Assembly (NCBI RefSeq): GCF_001894885.1
Contig: NZ_BCXB01000010.1
Span: 1-64,000 of the forward strand
DNA from: Rhodococcus marinonascens NBRC 14363
GTDB lineage: Bacteria; Actinomycetota; Actinomycetes; Mycobacteriales; Mycobacteriaceae
DNA: 64,000 nt
Reading direction: 5' to 3'
The notes under the pieces are model-generated. The model was given only the letters and a program-made list of their open reading frames with translations, did no database searches and was not told where the DNA came from. This document shows, piece by piece, positions 35,808-47,521 of this stretch (position 1 is its first letter; each line of letters opens with the position of its first letter). A program made the translations under genes and the position numbers.

Positions 35808-37334
35808 GTGGCGGAGGAACGCGGTGAGCTCGATTGGCTGCATGGTCGCCGTGTTCTCGTCGCCGGCGCGGGTATCTCCGGCAGGGCTACCATAGAGCCA
35901 CTCAATGACCTCGGCGCCTTTGTGACCGTCACCGACTCGGACGTTCACGCTCTCGCCGCGTGTGCACGTATCGGGGCTACGACGGTTCCGCTCGACAACT
36001 TGCTCCCTGATCGGGGCCGCATCGCCGAATTCGCGCTGGTCGTGGCCAGCCCGGGGTTCCGCCCAGACGCGCCTCTGCTGTCTCTGGCTGCGAGGGAAGC
36101 GGTGCCCGTCTGGGGCGACATCGAACTCTCCTGGCGGGTGGATCGAGCCGGGCTGTATGGACGGCCGCGTCGGTGGCTGGTCGTGACCGGCACCAACGGC
36201 AAGACCACCACGACCTCGATGCTGCACGCCATCCTAGAGGCGGCAGGGTTGCCGAGCCTTGCCTGCGGCAACATCGGACTACCCGTACTCGACGCCTTAC
36301 GGAAGACCACGCCCCGGGCGGAGGTGCTCGCCGTGGAACTCTCCTCCTTCCAGTTGCACTGGACACAGTCCGTCCGGCCCACAGCCGGGGTGATCCTCAA
36401 TATCGCGGAAGACCACCTCGACTGGCACGGGGGCATGCAGGCGTACATCGACGCGAAGTCGCGCGCGTTGTCCGGCGAGGTCGCGGTGCTGGGTTTGGAT
36501 GACGCCGTCGCGTCGTCGCTCTTCTCTTCGTCGCCGGCCCCTCGGACCCTGGGTTTCCGGCTGGGCGTGCCTGCGTCGGGTGAGTTGGGTGTCGAAGATG
36601 GGTATCTCCTCGACCGCGCGTTCGCCGACGGGGAGCGGCTGGCGCCGGCGGAGGGGATCATCCCGCCCGGACCAGCCGGGCTGATGGACGCACTGGCAGC
36701 CGCGGCACTTGCGCGGGCGGTCGGCGTCACGTCGGATGCCGTCGCCGACGGTCTCGCCACCCACGTGGTGGGTCCGCACCGGGCGGAGAGCGTCGCCGTT
36801 GTCGGGGGTGTGACGTTCGTCGACGATTCCAAGGCCACCAACCCGCACGCAGCCCGTTCATCGATTCTCGCCCACGAGCGGGTGGTGTGGATCGCCGGTG
36901 GCCTGCTCAAGGGTGCGCGGGTCGACGACCTGGTTCAGGAGGTCGCCGGACGCCTTTCAGGAGCTGTGCTACTGGGGCTCGATGCGGTGCAGATTGCAGA
37001 GTCGCTTTCGCGACACGCCCCCGAGGTACCCGTGGTCGGTGTCGAAACGGGAGACGATACAGGAGTGATCGAAGTCCCACGGGCGCGGGGCGCACAAAAT
37101 TGGACGCAGACCGCGGCACTACGGGTGGTACTCCCCCCGGATACCGATGGTGACGCCCTGATGGGCGTTGTCGTCCGTGAGGCTGCAGCAATGGCGGCAG
37201 CGGGCGACGCCGTCGTTCTGGCGCCCGCTGCCGCGTCCCTCGACATGTTCGACAACTACGGCCACCGGGGACGTAGCTTCGCGGACGCCGTCGGTGCGCT
37301 CGACGAATCGGACATCTCCAGGAAACTGCGATGA
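35808..37334 (+). CDS. murD: UDP-MurNAc-L-alanine:D-glutamate ligase MurD
   Basis: 508 residues. It adds D-glutamate to UDP-MurNAc-L-Ala. The N-terminal Rossmann part has [10 protein letters not shown], the ATP motif GTNGKTTTT is at 128-136, ELSSFQLHW and [12 protein letters not shown] are diagnostic. GTG 35808 is 4 bp after mraY with GGTCGGGGG upstream. Its stop overlaps the ftsW ATG. Confidence 0.95.
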   Translation: MAEERGELDWLHGRRVLVAGAGISGRATIEPLNDLGAFVTVTDSDVHALAACARIGATTVPLDNLLPDRGRIAEFALVVASPGFRPDAPLLSLAAREAVPVWGDIELSWRVDRAGLYGRPRRWLVVTGTNGKTTTTSMLHAILEAAGLPSLACGNIGLPVLDALRKTTPRAEVLAVELSSFQLHWTQSVRPTAGVILNIAEDHLDWHGGMQAYIDAKSRALSGEVAVLGLDDAVASSLFSSSPAPRTLGFRLGVPASGELGVEDGYLLDRAFADGERLAPAEGIIPPGPAGLMDALAAAALARAVGVTSDAVADGLATHVVGPHRAESVAVVGGVTFVDDSKATNPHAARSSILAHERVVWIAGGLLKGARVDDLVQEVAGRLSGAVLLGLDAVQIAESLSRHAPEVPVVGVETGDDTGVIEVPRARGAQNWTQTAALRVVLPPDTDGDALMGVVVREAAAMAAAGDAVVLAPAAASLDMFDNYGHRGRSFADAVGALDESDISRKLR

Positions 37335-38866
37335 CCTCGGCCGGATCACGGACCCGCCGCGTTCCCGACAGGCAGCGGGCCCCTGCTCGCACGGCGGCGG
37401 CGGGAGTCTCGAGTCGAGCACCGTCCGCCCCACGAACGCGCAAGCCACCACCGCGGGCACCGCGTACCCGAATCGGGACCTGGTTGTCCCGGCCGCTGGC
37501 CTCGTTCCACCTCGTAGTGACCATCGCGGCTCTGCTGACGGTGCTCGGCCTGGTGATGGTGCTGTCGTCGTCCAGCGTCGAGGCGTACGCCTCCGATGGT
37601 TCGGCCTACACCCTGTTCACCCGTCAGGTGCTCTTCGCGGGTCTCGGTGTCGTCCTCTTCTATGTGGCGCTGCAGCTCCCGATCCGGATGATGCGCAGAT
37701 CGTCGTTCCTGGCGTTCGCAAGCACGATCATCCTCCTCGTGCTGGTCCTGATCCCCGGTATCGGCACCAAATCCCAGGGCACCCGCGGCTGGTTCGTGGT
37801 CGCCGGATTCTCGCTGCAGCCCTCCGAGTTGGCAAAGATCGCGCTGGCTGTCTGGGGTGCGCACATTCTGGCGTCGCGGCGGCGCGACATCCCGAGTGTC
37901 GGGGGCATGCTCGTTCCGCTCATTCCGGCGACGCTTGTGGCGCTCGTACTGATCCTCTTGCAACCCGACCTCGGAACTACGGTCTCGCTGGCCATCATCG
38001 TGTTGGCGTTGCTGTGGTTCGCGGGACTGCCGCTCAAGCTGTTCATTGCGATCGTCGGTACAGGGCTCGTCGGCACTGTGATTCTGGCGCTCACTGCGGG
38101 CTACCGGTCTGCACGGATGCGTGAGTTCTTCAATCCGGGTACCGACCCGCAGGGCGCCGGCTACCAGTCGCGGCAGGCGATGTATTCGCTCGCGGACGGC
38201 GGAATACTGGGGCGCGGTCTAGGGCAGAGTCGCGCGAAGTGGAGTTACCTGCCGAACGCGCACAATGATTTCATCTTCGCGATCATCGGTGAGGAACTCG
38301 GGTACCTCGGCGGCGCAGCGGTGCTCGGATTGTTCGGTCTGTTCGTGTACACCGGGCTCCGTGTCTCGGCGCGTTCGGTCGATCCGTTTCTGCGGTTACT
38401 CACAGGTACGGCCACGGTGTGGATCACCGGCCAGGCGTTCATCAACGTGGGTTATGTGATCGGGTTGCTGCCGGTCACCGGACTGCAGTTGCCACTGGTG
38501 TCTGCGGGCGGAACGTCGACGGCCACTACTTTGTTCATGTTCGGCCTCGTAGCCAATGCGGCGCGGCACGAACCGGAGGCGGTTGCGGCGCTGAACTCGG
38601 GTCAGGACGGCCGCTTCGGGCGCCTTCTGCGACTGCGCAAGCCTGATGCGTACTCGCCGATGAGGGCCGAGGCTGTGCGTGCAGAGGCGGTACGGCGCGC
38701 GGAGGCGGATCGGCGTGCGGGTCGCGAGGCGGCTGCGCGTACACGCAGCGTCTCATACGAGAAGGGCCGATCCGCACGCGGTGGCAAGGGCGGCAAACCC
38801 GAACGGGGTGTACGTCAACAGCGAAGCTCGGGCGGCCGAGCAGGAGAGCGAGGATTTCGTAGGTGA
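37331..38866 (+). CDS. ftsW: Septal peptidoglycan polymerase FtsW
   Basis: A 511-residue SEDS-family glycosyltransferase that polymerises lipid II with FtsI. It has ten membrane helices. [36 protein letters not shown] and [14 protein letters not shown] are the SEDS signatures. The arginine-rich N-terminus (about 50 residues) and the C-terminal tail (from about 430) are cytoplasmic and low-complexity. The tail has a repeat [21 protein letters not shown] 37331 overlaps murD (ATGA). Confidence 0.94.
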   Translation: MTSAGSRTRRVPDRQRAPARTAAAGVSSRAPSAPRTRKPPPRAPRTRIGTWLSRPLASFHLVVTIAALLTVLGLVMVLSSSSVEAYASDGSAYTLFTRQVLFAGLGVVLFYVALQLPIRMMRRSSFLAFASTIILLVLVLIPGIGTKSQGTRGWFVVAGFSLQPSELAKIALAVWGAHILASRRRDIPSVGGMLVPLIPATLVALVLILLQPDLGTTVSLAIIVLALLWFAGLPLKLFIAIVGTGLVGTVILALTAGYRSARMREFFNPGTDPQGAGYQSRQAMYSLADGGILGRGLGQSRAKWSYLPNAHNDFIFAIIGEELGYLGGAAVLGLFGLFVYTGLRVSARSVDPFLRLLTGTATVWITGQAFINVGYVIGLLPVTGLQLPLVSAGGTSTATTLFMFGLVANAARHEPEAVAALNSGQDGRFGRLLRLRKPDAYSPMRAEAVRAEAVRRAEADRRAGREAAARTRSVSYEKGRSARGGKGGKPERGVRQQRSSGGRAGERGFRR

Positions 38867-40008
38867 GCGGCGACAAGTCTGTCCTGTCGGTGATCGTGGC
38901 CGGTGGTGGCACCGCAGGGCATATCGAACCCGCTCTGGCAGTGGCCGATGCGATCAAGGCGATCGACTACAACGTGGTGGTAACTGCGATCGGCACGGCG
39001 CGTGGTCTCGAGACCGCCCTGGTTCCGGGGCGCGGCTACCCGTTGGAGCTCATTCCTCCGGTGCCGCTGCCGCGCAAGCTTTCACTCGATCTACTGAGGC
39101 TTCCCGGTCGACTTCGAGAGTCCGTCCGGCGGACCCGCGAGGTGCTCGACAGAACCGAAGCCGACGTGATCGTCGGCTTCGGAGGCTACGTCGCCGTGCC
39201 AGCATATTTGGCTGCCGGGCGGGGGTTGCTTCGCCGCAGGCGCCGGATTCCGATCGTGGTCCACGAGGCGAACGCGAGCGCCGGAATCGCGAACAAGATC
39301 GGGGCCCGGCGTGCCGCCCGCGTCCTCGCCGCGGTCGCAGGTTCCGGTGTCGCGGCGCGCGGGCGCTCGGATGCCGAGATTCTCGGAATCCCGGTGAGGG
39401 CGTCGATCACCGGTCTGGACCGAACTGCGCTGCGGGCGCAGGCACGGGAATACTTCGGGCTTCCTGCGGAGGGTCCGGTTCTGCTGGTCTTCGGTGGCTC
39501 GCAGGGCGCCCGGTCGCTCAACGACGCCGTGTCGGCTGCGGCCGGGTCACTCGCCGCGGCCGGTGTGGCCGTCATACACGCGCACGGACCGAAAAACACC
39601 CTCGACGTTCCCGCGACGAAGGGTGGGCCGCCCTACGTCGCCGTTCCGTATCTGTCGCGGATGGACCTCGCGTATTCGGCGGCGGACGTCGCAATCTGCC
39701 GTTCCGGCGCCATGACAGTGGCAGAGGTGTCGGCCGTAGGCTTGCCTGCGGTGTACGTGCCGCTGCCGCACGGCAACGGCGAGCAGGAACTGAATGCGCG
39801 ACCGGTTGTCGCGGCCGGGGGTGGCATGATCGTCTCCGATGGAGACCTGTCCGCCGGATTCGTCGCGGAGACCGTGATCCCTCTGCTGCGCGACCCCGTG
39901 CGACTCGAGGACATGGGACGCCGCGCGGCCGGGGCGGGTCACCGGAGCGCAGCCGCCGAGGTTGCGCGGATCGTGCTCGACGTGGCCGCGCTGACAAGGG
40001 GAACCTGA
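38863..40008 (+). CDS. murG: UDP-GlcNAc:lipid I N-acetylglucosamine transferase MurG
   Basis: A 381-residue GT-B enzyme that makes lipid II on the inner membrane face. [17 protein letters not shown] near residue 14 is the acceptor loop, [13 protein letters not shown] and [12 protein letters not shown] follow, and [22 protein letters not shown] and [13 protein letters not shown] are donor-site blocks. GTG 38863 overlaps ftsW (GTGA). Confidence 0.95.
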   Translation: MSGDKSVLSVIVAGGGTAGHIEPALAVADAIKAIDYNVVVTAIGTARGLETALVPGRGYPLELIPPVPLPRKLSLDLLRLPGRLRESVRRTREVLDRTEADVIVGFGGYVAVPAYLAAGRGLLRRRRRIPIVVHEANASAGIANKIGARRAARVLAAVAGSGVAARGRSDAEILGIPVRASITGLDRTALRAQAREYFGLPAEGPVLLVFGGSQGARSLNDAVSAAAGSLAAAGVAVIHAHGPKNTLDVPATKGGPPYVAVPYLSRMDLAYSAADVAICRSGAMTVAEVSAVGLPAVYVPLPHGNGEQELNARPVVAAGGGMIVSDGDLSAGFVAETVIPLLRDPVRLEDMGRRAAGAGHRSAAAEVARIVLDVAALTRGT

Positions 40009-41519
40009 TGACCGATTTGCCCGCGGATTTGGAACGCGTCCACATGGTCGGGATCGGCGGAGCCGGAATGTCTGGAATCGCGCGGATCCTGCTGGCCCGG
40101 GGTGGGCAGGTGTCCGGATCTGACGCCAAGGAGAGCCGCGGCGTACTGGCCCTTCGTGCTCGTGGTGCGCAGGTCCGCATCGGCCACGACGGCAGTGCCC
40201 TCGACCTTCTGCCCGGCGGCCCGACGGTAGTGGTCACCACGCACGCCGCGATCCCCAAGGACAACTCGGAACTGGTGGAGGCGGCCAGGCGCGGCATCCC
40301 GGTGATCTTGCGCCCCACGGTCCTCGCCTCTTTGATGCGGGGGCACCGCACCCTGCTGGTGTCGGGCACCCACGGTAAGACGTCGACGACGTCGATGGTG
40401 GTGGTGGCATTGCAACATTGCGTGTTCGATCCGTCGTTCGCCGTCGGCGGTGAACTGAACGAGGCGGGCACCAACGCCCATCACGGCAGCGGTGACGTAT
40501 TCGTGGCAGAGGCCGACGAGAGTGACGGTTCGCTGCTCCAGTACGACCCCGACGTCGTCGTCGTGACGAATATCGAGGCGGACCATCTCGATCACTTCGG
40601 CACTCCCGAGGCATACACGCAGGTGTTCGACGACTTCGCTGCCAAGCTCTCACGCGGGGGTCTGCTCATCGCCTGCCTCGACGATCCCGGATCTGCCGCG
40701 CTCGCCCAACGGGTGACAGCCAAGCAGCTGCCGGGCGTGCGGGTGCTCGGATACGGCAGTGCGGAGAACGAGGGCGGCGCTTTCGATCCGGTCGACGGCG
40801 TCGAGGTCGGTGCGCGACTGCTCAGCTTCGAGGCCAGGGACGTCGGCGGAGTCCTGCAGTTTCAGTTGGCAGGAGAACATGAGCCGAGGACCGTCCGGAT
40901 GGGAGTGCCGGGCCGGCACATGGCGCTCAACGCCCTGGCCGCCATACTCGCGGCACGCGAAGCCGGTGCCGACGTGGACGAGATCCTCGAAGGCATCGCC
41001 GGATTCGGGGGAGTGCACCGCCGGTTCCAGTTCACCGGGCGCGAACACGGGGTCCGCGTGTTCGATGACTACGCGCATCATCCGACGGAGGTCCGCGCCG
41101 TGCTCGGTGCCGCCGCCGATCTGGTTCCCAAACCCGACGAGGCTGACCGTCGCGAGTCCGAGGACTCGGTGCGCAGGGGTAAAGTCATCGTCGTGTTTCA
41201 GCCCCACCTGTACTCTCGCACAGCAACATTCGCGAAGGAATTCGGTAACGCACTCGACCTCGCAGACGAGGTCATGGTGCTCGACGTCTACGGCGCCAGG
41301 GAAGAACCACTCCCTGGTGTCAGCGGCGCACTGGTCGCGCTGGCGGTGTCCAAGCCGGTGCACTATCAGCCCGATCTGTCGCAGGTGCCGCGTCAGGTCG
41401 CGGCCCTCGCGTCGCCTGGCGACGTCGTGATCACCATGGGTGCGGGTGACGTGACGATGCTCGGCAACCAGATCCTCGATGCCCTGCGTGCGGCCCCCCG
41501 CCACGACCCGCCGCGATGA
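40008..41519 (+). CDS. murC: UDP-MurNAc:L-alanine ligase MurC
   Basis: 503 residues. It adds L-alanine to UDP-MurNAc. [13 protein letters not shown] (13-25) binds the nucleotide sugar, [10 protein letters not shown] at about 120-129 binds [13 protein letters not shown] and [15 protein letters not shown] are typical. ATG 40008 shares its A with the murG TGA (TGATG). A much longer open frame upstream in the same phase is an antisense-free shadow of ftsW/murG and is not part of the gene. Confidence 0.95.
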   Translation: MTDLPADLERVHMVGIGGAGMSGIARILLARGGQVSGSDAKESRGVLALRARGAQVRIGHDGSALDLLPGGPTVVVTTHAAIPKDNSELVEAARRGIPVILRPTVLASLMRGHRTLLVSGTHGKTSTTSMVVVALQHCVFDPSFAVGGELNEAGTNAHHGSGDVFVAEADESDGSLLQYDPDVVVVTNIEADHLDHFGTPEAYTQVFDDFAAKLSRGGLLIACLDDPGSAALAQRVTAKQLPGVRVLGYGSAENEGGAFDPVDGVEVGARLLSFEARDVGGVLQFQLAGEHEPRTVRMGVPGRHMALNALAAILAAREAGADVDEILEGIAGFGGVHRRFQFTGREHGVRVFDDYAHHPTEVRAVLGAAADLVPKPDEADRRESEDSVRRGKVIVVFQPHLYSRTATFAKEFGNALDLADEVMVLDVYGAREEPLPGVSGALVALAVSKPVHYQPDLSQVPRQVAALASPGDVVITMGAGDVTMLGNQILDALRAAPRHDPPR

Positions 41520-42394
41520 CGCAGGAGCGTCGCGGCCGGTCCGAGCGCCCAGTCCGCCGCGCCACCCAGCGCAGTCGGTCGCAGGGGCGTTCGACCGGCG
41601 CCCGGGGCGCGGCGGCTGAACGCACGACATCGCGCAAACGGACCTCGGCGGCCGCCGATTCAGGCATGGGGCACACGCAGGAATCGGCCTCGGCGGCGCG
41701 GAGGCCGGCAACGGCTGACGAGCCACCCCGGCCGTGGTACCGCAGGCCATCGGCGATGGGTGTCGTCGGTGTCGTCGTGGCCGTAGCGCTCGGTCTCGTC
41801 GCATGGTTCACGCCGCTGCTGTCGGTGCGCGAGATCGACGTCGCGGGTGCCACGTCGATCCCCGAGGAGCAGATCCGCCTGGTCTTGGCAGTCCAGCATG
41901 GGCAACCGTTGTTGCGCGTCGACACGGAGTCTGCCGCGCAACGGGTCGCGGAGATTCCCAAGGTGGCGTCTGTGCGGGTGCAACGTGTGTATCCGTCCTC
42001 GATCCGGGTCACGGTGACCGATCGGGTGCCCGTCGTGTTCATCGACACGCCAGGCGGTACTCACCTCCTCGACGCGGATGCCGTCGACTACGAGATTGCG
42101 CCCCCGCCGCCCGGTGTTCCGCGACTGGTGACAGAGAAGCCGGGTTGGGGTGATCCATCGACCGAGGCGGCACTCGACGTGCTGGAGTCGATGCCGCCGC
42201 AACTGCGAGGTCAGGTGGGGCAGATTGCCGCGACTTCGATTTCGGACATATCGGTGACCCTGCTCGACGGTCGGGCTGTGGTGTGGGGAGGTGCGGAGAA
42301 CTCCGCGCGCAAGGGTGCTGTCGCCCTGCCCCTGCTGACCCAGTCCGGGCAGACGTACGACGTGTCGAGTCCCGATCTGCCGACGGTACGATGA
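41516..42394 (+). CDS. ftsQ: Cell division protein FtsQ
   Basis: 292 residues. A long basic cytoplasmic tail (1-75), one membrane helix (about 79-98), a POTRA domain beginning [21 protein letters not shown], and the periplasmic beta domain. It links FtsL and partner proteins at the septum. ATG 41516 overlaps the murC stop. Confidence 0.93.
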   Translation: MTQERRGRSERPVRRATQRSRSQGRSTGARGAAAERTTSRKRTSAAADSGMGHTQESASAARRPATADEPPRPWYRRPSAMGVVGVVVAVALGLVAWFTPLLSVREIDVAGATSIPEEQIRLVLAVQHGQPLLRVDTESAAQRVAEIPKVASVRVQRVYPSSIRVTVTDRVPVVFIDTPGGTHLLDADAVDYEIAPPPPGVPRLVTEKPGWGDPSTEAALDVLESMPPQLRGQVGQIAATSISDISVTLLDGRAVVWGGAENSARKGAVALPLLTQSGQTYDVSSPDLPTVR

Positions 42395-42512
42395 GGGAGC
42401 GGGACTCGGATGCGAAACCGGTGTGCGGGTTCGTCAAATAACTTGGTGCGCCTCGGCGCGCCTAATGGCGTATCCCTGAACCGGTGCATAGCGTTTCGCT
42501 TTAGTCGAGCAC

Positions 42513-42541
42513 TTGACATAAACGTAACCCTATGGTTTAGG
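42513..42541 (+). promoter_or_regulatory. Candidate ftsZ promoter
   Basis: In the 214-bp ftsQ-ftsZ gap a perfect TTGACA (42513-42518) is followed by an AT-rich stretch with TATGGT (42531-42536) and TTTAGG (42536-42541). The second gives 17-bp spacing but a poor -10, and the first a better hexamer with short spacing. The TTGACA is notable in this GC-rich context, so I expect a real ftsZ promoter here. Confidence 0.45.
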
Positions 42542-42608
42542 TCGAGGCATCGTCTCGGCTGATGTGTTGTACGAAAGCGCGATTCACACTCACGGAAGGC
42601 GAGAGCCG

Positions 42609-43802
42609 ATGACGCCCCCGCATAACTACCTCGCCGTAATCAAGGTCGTCGGCATCGGCGGCGGCGGCGTGAACGCAGTCAACCGGATGATCGACCAGGG
42701 TCTCAAGGGAGTCGAGTTCATCGCCGTCAACACCGACGCGCAAGCGCTGCTGATGAGCGATGCCGACGTCAAACTCGACGTTGGCCGAGAACTCACCCGT
42801 GGGCTCGGTGCCGGCGCGGATCCCGAAGTCGGCCGCAAGGCCGCCGAAGACCACAAGGACGAGATCGAGGAAGTCCTCAAGGGCTCCGACATGGTGTTCG
42901 TGACCGCGGGCGAGGGCGGCGGTACGGGCACCGGCGGCGCGCCGGTCGTGGCGAGCATCGCGCGCAAGCTCGGGGCGCTCACCGTCGGTGTCGTCACGCG
43001 CCCGTTCTCATTCGAGGGCAAGCGGCGCGGAGGCCAGGCCGACACGGGCATTCAGTCGTTGCGTGAATCCTGCGACACGCTCATCGTCATCCCGAACGAT
43101 CGCCTGCTGCAACTCGGTGACGCCGCAGTCAGCCTGATGGATGCTTTCATCAGTGCAGACGAGGTGCTGCTCAACGGCGTCCAGGGCATCACCGACCTCA
43201 TCACGACCCCGGGTCTGATCAACGTCGACTTCGCCGACGTCAAGGGTGTCATGTCCGGTGCGGGCAGTGCGCTGATGGGCATCGGATCCTCGCGTGGGGA
43301 GGGTCGGGCCATCAAGGCGGCGGAATCAGCGATCAACTCTCCACTTCTGGAGGCGTCGATGGAAGGTGCGCGTGGCGTGCTGCTGTCGATTGCCGGTGGT
43401 AGTGACCTCGGCCTGTTCGAGATCAACGAGGCCGCGTCACTGGTGCAGGAAGCTGCCCACATCGACGCCAACATCATCTTCGGCACCGTCATCGACGATT
43501 CGCTCGGCGACGAGGTGCGTGTCACCGTCATCGCCGCCGGGTTCGACGGAGGCACTCCGACTCGTCGTCCCGTCGAGTCCGGCGTGGCAAGTCGTAGCGC
43601 CATCGGTGCTGCACGCGCAGGCGATTCAGCGCCGGCCGAGCAGCAGAGCGAGTCGGTTTCGGTGACGCGCGAAACGATCGCCCCCCCGCACCGGGGTTCG
43701 AACAGCCTGCCTCCACTTCCGGGCAAGGGCCAGTCCCGTACTGCGCCCGCGTTCGACGAGGACAGCGAAGACGACATCAACGTGCCCGACTTCATGCGTT
43801 GA
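42609..43802 (+). CDS. ftsZ: Cell division GTPase FtsZ
   Basis: A 397-residue tubulin-like GTPase that forms the Z-ring. [13 protein letters not shown] at 16-28, the tubulin signature GGGTGTGG at 103-110, and the C-terminal peptide [10 protein letters not shown] that binds SepF/FtsW in actinobacteria. ATG 42609 has GGAAGG upstream. The neighbours lack ftsA, as is usual in this phylum; SepF encoded downstream is the likely membrane tether. Confidence 0.97.
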   Translation: MTPPHNYLAVIKVVGIGGGGVNAVNRMIDQGLKGVEFIAVNTDAQALLMSDADVKLDVGRELTRGLGAGADPEVGRKAAEDHKDEIEEVLKGSDMVFVTAGEGGGTGTGGAPVVASIARKLGALTVGVVTRPFSFEGKRRGGQADTGIQSLRESCDTLIVIPNDRLLQLGDAAVSLMDAFISADEVLLNGVQGITDLITTPGLINVDFADVKGVMSGAGSALMGIGSSRGEGRAIKAAESAINSPLLEASMEGARGVLLSIAGGSDLGLFEINEAASLVQEAAHIDANIIFGTVIDDSLGDEVRVTVIAAGFDGGTPTRRPVESGVASRSAIGAARAGDSAPAEQQSESVSVTRETIAPPHRGSNSLPPLPGKGQSRTAPAFDEDSEDDINVPDFMR

Positions 43803-44530
43803 GTCCGCGGTCCACCCCAAAGTTTCGGGTTCGACGAGTCGTCACCTCCCGCGTGGGGGGTGCGTCCGTCGCGCCGTACGACTCGTTCAATCTCGGTGAT
43901 CACGTCGGGGACGACCCCGCGGCGGTCCAAGCGAACCGGCGGCGACTGGCGGAGCGGATCGGCGTTGCGGGCGACCATCTGATCTGGATGGAGCAGATTC
44001 ATGGTCGCAACGTGACTGTGGTCGACGGCCCCACCGACACGGTCGTACCCGCCACGGATGCGGTGGTGACGAAGGTGCCGGGACTTGCGCTCGCGACTTT
44101 GAGTGCCGACTGCGTACCGGTGCTGTTGTCCGACGACGAGGCGGGTGTGATCGCTGCCGTCCATGCCGGCCGGATCGGCGCCCGCATCCGCATCGTTCCG
44201 CGGGTTCTCGACGTCATGGTGGCGCAGGGTGCGCGAATCGAGCGGATCGGCGGGTTCCTGGGGCCGGCTGCGAGCGGTCGCCAGTACGAGGTTCCGGCGG
44301 CGATGCAGGCGGACGTCGAGAAGTTCCTCCCAGGTAGTGCTACGCGCACTGTCAAGGGAACGCCCGGCCTCGACCTGCGCGCCGGCATTCGTCGGCAACT
44401 CCTGGATGCGGGCGTCTCGGGGGTCGCGGAGGATCCGCGGTGCACCATCGAGGACCGGACTCTGTTCAGTCACCGCCGGGAGGCTCCGACTGGCCGCCTC
44501 GCTGCGGTGATCTGGATGGATATTGGGTAG
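43799..44530 (+). CDS. pgeF: Peptidoglycan-editing/purine nucleosidase-type factor PgeF (YfiH/laccase domain)
   Basis: A 243-residue YfiH-domain protein. [24 protein letters not shown] opens the domain, [10 protein letters not shown] and AAVHAGR supply metal ligands (Cys, His), and [13 protein letters not shown] the last. It is known to edit peptidoglycan precursors and to act on nucleosides in different bacteria. The usual HAGWRG reads HAGRIGA here, as in several actinobacteria. The start is TTG 43799, overlapping the ftsZ stop (TTGA). Confidence 0.88.
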   Translation: MSPRSTPKFRVRRVVTSRVGGASVAPYDSFNLGDHVGDDPAAVQANRRRLAERIGVAGDHLIWMEQIHGRNVTVVDGPTDTVVPATDAVVTKVPGLALATLSADCVPVLLSDDEAGVIAAVHAGRIGARIRIVPRVLDVMVAQGARIERIGGFLGPAASGRQYEVPAAMQADVEKFLPGSATRTVKGTPGLDLRAGIRRQLLDAGVSGVAEDPRCTIEDRTLFSHRREAPTGRLAAVIWMDIG

Positions 44531-44572
44531 TCGGCGTGTGATCGCTGCCGGCGACGGTGAGAGATTCAGGGT

Positions 44573-45313
44573 GTGGGTGTGAAAACGATGAACAGGGTCG
44601 ACGAGATCGAGGCGGCACTGAAGGCCGTGCGCGAACGGCTCGATGCGGCTTGCCGGACGGCGGGTCGGGATCCCTTGGAGGTTTCGCTCCTTCCAGTTAC
44701 CAAGTTCTTCCCGGAATCGGACGTCCGTATTCTCTACGACCTCGGGTGCAGGGATTTCGCGGAGGCGCGGGAGCAGGAGGCCACTTCGAAGATCGAGGCC
44801 TTCCGCGCGGAGGTGGCCGATCAGTCGGTGCGGTGGCATATGATCGGGCACCTACAGCGCAACAAGTCCCGGGCGGTTGCGGGCTGGGCTTACTGCATTC
44901 ACTCGCTGGACCGGGAACGACTCATCGGCGCACTCGGCCGCGCTGCGGCGACCGCACTCGAGGCTGGGGAGCGGGCCCAACCCCTGCGGGTACTGCTCCA
45001 GGTGAGTCTCGACGGTGACCCGCAGCGGGGCGGGGCGGCCATCTCCGATCTCGAATACCTCGCCGAGCAGGTGCAATCGTCGCCGGGTTTGGACTATCGA
45101 GGATTGATGGCGATTCCGCCCATCGATGCCGACCCGGATGCGGCGTTCGGGGAATTGCAGGAAATTCACGCGCGACTGCGCCTCGAATATCCGGAGGCGA
45201 CGGAACTCTCGGCTGGTATGACGAATGATCTCGAGCATGCTGTTCGACACGGGTCCACCTGCGTGCGTGTCGGAACGGCCCTGTTGGGTTCGAGGCCTAT
45301 AACCTCGAAATAG
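44573..45313 (+). CDS. yggS: PLP homeostasis protein YggS/PROSC family
   Basis: About 246 residues, an alanine-racemase-like TIM barrel that carries pyridoxal phosphate. The PLP lysine is in LLPVTKFFP (K44). HMIGHLQRNK, GLMAIPP and LSAGMTNDLEHAVRHGSTCVRVGTALLG are family blocks. Starts GTG 44573, GTG 44579 and ATG 44588 are all possible; the first is given. It is a standard dcw-tail gene between pgeF and sepF. Confidence 0.88.
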   Translation: MGVKTMNRVDEIEAALKAVRERLDAACRTAGRDPLEVSLLPVTKFFPESDVRILYDLGCRDFAEAREQEATSKIEAFRAEVADQSVRWHMIGHLQRNKSRAVAGWAYCIHSLDRERLIGALGRAAATALEAGERAQPLRVLLQVSLDGDPQRGGAAISDLEYLAEQVQSSPGLDYRGLMAIPPIDADPDAAFGELQEIHARLRLEYPEATELSAGMTNDLEHAVRHGSTCVRVGTALLGSRPITSK

Positions 45314-45349
45314 ATCGCCCAGGTGATCGACTACCGGTCCGCACCGCTG

Positions 45350-45365
45350 CTACTGAATGCAGTAG
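45350..45365 (+). other. Inverted repeat upstream of sepF
   Basis: CTACTG (45350-45355) and CAGTAG (45360-45365) form a short perfect stem followed by GATTTTG, 34 bp before sepF. It could be a weak attenuator or an operator. Confidence 0.3.
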
Positions 45366-45398
45366 GATTTTGTCCGCCACGCCAAGGAAGGTCGATCA

Positions 45399-46085
45399 AT
45401 GAGCAGTCTTCACAAGTTCAAGGCTTACTTCGGCATGGTTCCCCTCGACGATTACGAGGACGAGTACCTGGACGAGCCGGAACGTGCTCGACGGACTGCT
45501 CGCCCTGCCCGCGACGGCGGACGCGATTCATATCCCGACCGCGATGATCGTGATTTCGCGGAACCGTCCTTCAGTAAGGCTGCTTACGCTCCCGGTCGCC
45601 GCGATGAACGCGATGAACGCGATGAAGAGTTCGACCGCTACGAGGCTCCGCGGCACTCGTCGCGGGTAGAGCCGGTGGGCATCCGATCGGCCCGTTCGGG
45701 TGCGAGCGGCGCAGTGCGCGGCAGCACACGCGGCGCGCTTGCCGTCGACAACCGCTCAGAGCGGGTGGAGAGTCACCGCGGACCCCTCTTCGACGAAGGT
45801 GGACCCCTGTCCAAGATCACGACGCTTCGCCCTCGCGACTACGGCGAGGCCCGCACCATCGGTGAGCGGTTCCGAGAAGGAACGCCCGTCATCATGGACC
45901 TCGTCGAGATGAGTAATGCCGACGCCAAGCGACTCGTGGATTTCGCTGCGGGACTCGCCTTCGCGTTGCGCGGATCTTTCGACAAGGTGGCGACGAAGGT
46001 GTTCTTGCTCTCACCCGCAGATATCGATGTGTCTGCAGAGGAGCGTCGCCGGATCGCGGAGACAGGCTTCTACAGTCAGAAGTAG
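45399..46085 (+). CDS. sepF: Cell division protein SepF
   Basis: 228 residues. The N-terminal amphipathic helix ([15 protein letters not shown]) binds membrane. A long disordered charged linker follows, with [10 protein letters not shown] encoded by three 9-bp repeats. The C-terminal SepF fold (about 140-220: [46 protein letters not shown]) binds the FtsZ tail. ATG 45399 has AAGGAAGG upstream. Confidence 0.94.
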   Translation: MSSLHKFKAYFGMVPLDDYEDEYLDEPERARRTARPARDGGRDSYPDRDDRDFAEPSFSKAAYAPGRRDERDERDEEFDRYEAPRHSSRVEPVGIRSARSGASGAVRGSTRGALAVDNRSERVESHRGPLFDEGGPLSKITTLRPRDYGEARTIGERFREGTPVIMDLVEMSNADAKRLVDFAAGLAFALRGSFDKVATKVFLLSPADIDVSAEERRRIAETGFYSQK

Positions 46086-46230
46086 ACCCAGGGCTGGGCG
46101 GATCGTGGCGGGTGGAGACGACAATCGGGATCGAATATCCGGAACGGGCCGACCTCGGTGACTGTGGCGGAGAACGCCCTGGCTGCGTGGCGGTTTTGAT
46201 GAAGCGGATATTCTCAGGCAGAGTGAAGGT

Positions 46231-46533
46231 GTGGCCTTGTTCTCGGTGATCTACTTGATACTGTTCGTTTTTTGGCTGCTGCTCATCAGCAGAATAATTA
46301 TCGAATTCATACGAACTTTCGCACGGGACTGGCGGCCGTCCGGCGTTGTGGTCGTCGTTCTCGAAGCGGTTTTTACGGTCACGGATCCACCGGTCAAGCT
46401 GCTTCGGCGGTTGATCCCCCCGATCAATCTCGGTGGGGTTCGGTTGGATCTGTCCATCATGGTCTTGCTGTTCATCGTGTTCATCCTGATGACGATCGTT
46501 CAGGGACAAGCACGTGCTACTGGTTTGGTGTGA
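46231..46533 (+). CDS. YggT-family membrane protein
   Basis: 100 residues with two hydrophobic blocks (about 2-26 and 72-93) and the YggT signature DPPVKLLRRLIPPINLGGVRLDLSIMVLL. GTG 46231 has GTGAAGG before it. Family members are linked to division-site or osmotic functions, and this gene lies constantly between sepF and divIVA in Gram-positive bacteria. Its own role is unproven. Confidence 0.9.
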   Translation: MALFSVIYLILFVFWLLLISRIIIEFIRTFARDWRPSGVVVVVLEAVFTVTDPPVKLLRRLIPPINLGGVRLDLSIMVLLFIVFILMTIVQGQARATGLV

Positions 46534-46634
46534 CAGAATGGTCGACATTGATCCAGTCTTGTTTCATCGTTCCGTAGACTGTCTTGTAACTGATTGCTTG
46601 CTCGACCGCCAATGATGCGCGAAGGGATCCTTCC

Positions 46635-47471
46635 ATGCCGCTGACTCCAGCTGATGTTCACAATGTCGCGTTCAGCAAGCCACCGATCGGTAAGCGGGGC
46701 TACAACGAAGACGAGGTCGATGCGTTCCTCGATCTCGTCGAGCAAGAGTTGTCGAGCCTGATCGAGGAGAACGCCGACCTTCGTCAGCGAGTGGCCGAAC
46801 TCGACCAAGAACTCGCCGATGAGAAGAAGAGCCCGCGACCCGCGTCGGCCGCACAGAGTCCCGCTGTCAAGGCGGAGCAGGCTCGCGTGGTCGAGCAGCC
46901 GAAGGCGCCCGCGATGGCGCCTGCGGCAGCCGCGTCGGCCCCCGCTCAGGGCGCCGATGCTCACATGCAGGCCGCCAAGGTCCTGGGTCTCGCGCAGGAG
47001 ATGGCAGACCGTCTCACGAGCGATGCGAAGACCGAATCCGAGCAACTGCTTGGCAATGCGCGCACGAATTCCGAGCAGCTTGTGAGCGATGCTCGTACGC
47101 GTTCCCAGACGATGATCTCGGATGCTCGTCAGAAGTCGGAAGCGCTGATCACGGACGCTCAGACTCGTTCCGAGACTCAGTTGCGCCAGGCCAAGGAAAA
47201 GGCCGACGCACTCCAGGCGGACGCCGAGAAGAAGCACACCGAGATCATGGCGACGATCAACCAGCAACGGTCTGTGCTGGAGGGCCGTATCGAACAGCTC
47301 AAGACCTTCGAGCGCGAATACCGTGTTCGCCTGAAGTCGTACCTGGAATCGCAGCTCGAGGAACTGGAGCAGCGTGGATCGGCGGTTCCGGTGGACGGCG
47401 GTCAGGATTCGTTCGCGCAGGGCGGTTCGCAGTCTAACTACAGCCAGTCCTACGCCAAGGGTGCCAGCTGA
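46635..47471 (+). CDS. wag31: Polar growth protein Wag31 (DivIVA)
   Basis: 278 residues. The N-terminal DivIVA lipid-binding domain [36 protein letters not shown] is followed by a first coiled coil, a Pro/Ala linker (about 65-110) and a second coiled coil built from 11-residue periods ([33 protein letters not shown]). It marks poles and directs apical wall growth. ATG 46635 has GAAGGG upstream; the 101-bp gap before it probably holds a promoter that I could not assign. Confidence 0.95.
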   Translation: MPLTPADVHNVAFSKPPIGKRGYNEDEVDAFLDLVEQELSSLIEENADLRQRVAELDQELADEKKSPRPASAAQSPAVKAEQARVVEQPKAPAMAPAAAASAPAQGADAHMQAAKVLGLAQEMADRLTSDAKTESEQLLGNARTNSEQLVSDARTRSQTMISDARQKSEALITDAQTRSETQLRQAKEKADALQADAEKKHTEIMATINQQRSVLEGRIEQLKTFEREYRVRLKSYLESQLEELEQRGSAVPVDGGQDSFAQGGSQSNYSQSYAKGAS

Positions 47472-47521
47472 CTGAGCGCGCAGGAGATGCACAGCCAGTC
47501 GGGCCCGGATAGAGGTGAGCC

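Noticed and set aside
32972-35932. A 986-codon minus-strand open frame opposite murE/murF/mraY
   Set aside because: It is low-complexity Arg/Ser/Ala-rich sequence complementary to three certain genes, with no domain or ribosome site: a high-GC shadow.
38679-40007. A long N-terminal extension of MurC
   Set aside because: It overlaps ftsW and murG in another frame. MurC begins at ATG 40008, where the family sequence starts.
43052-44851. A 599-codon minus-strand open frame opposite ftsZ/pgeF/yggS
   Set aside because: Shadow of well-supported genes; composition is not protein-like.
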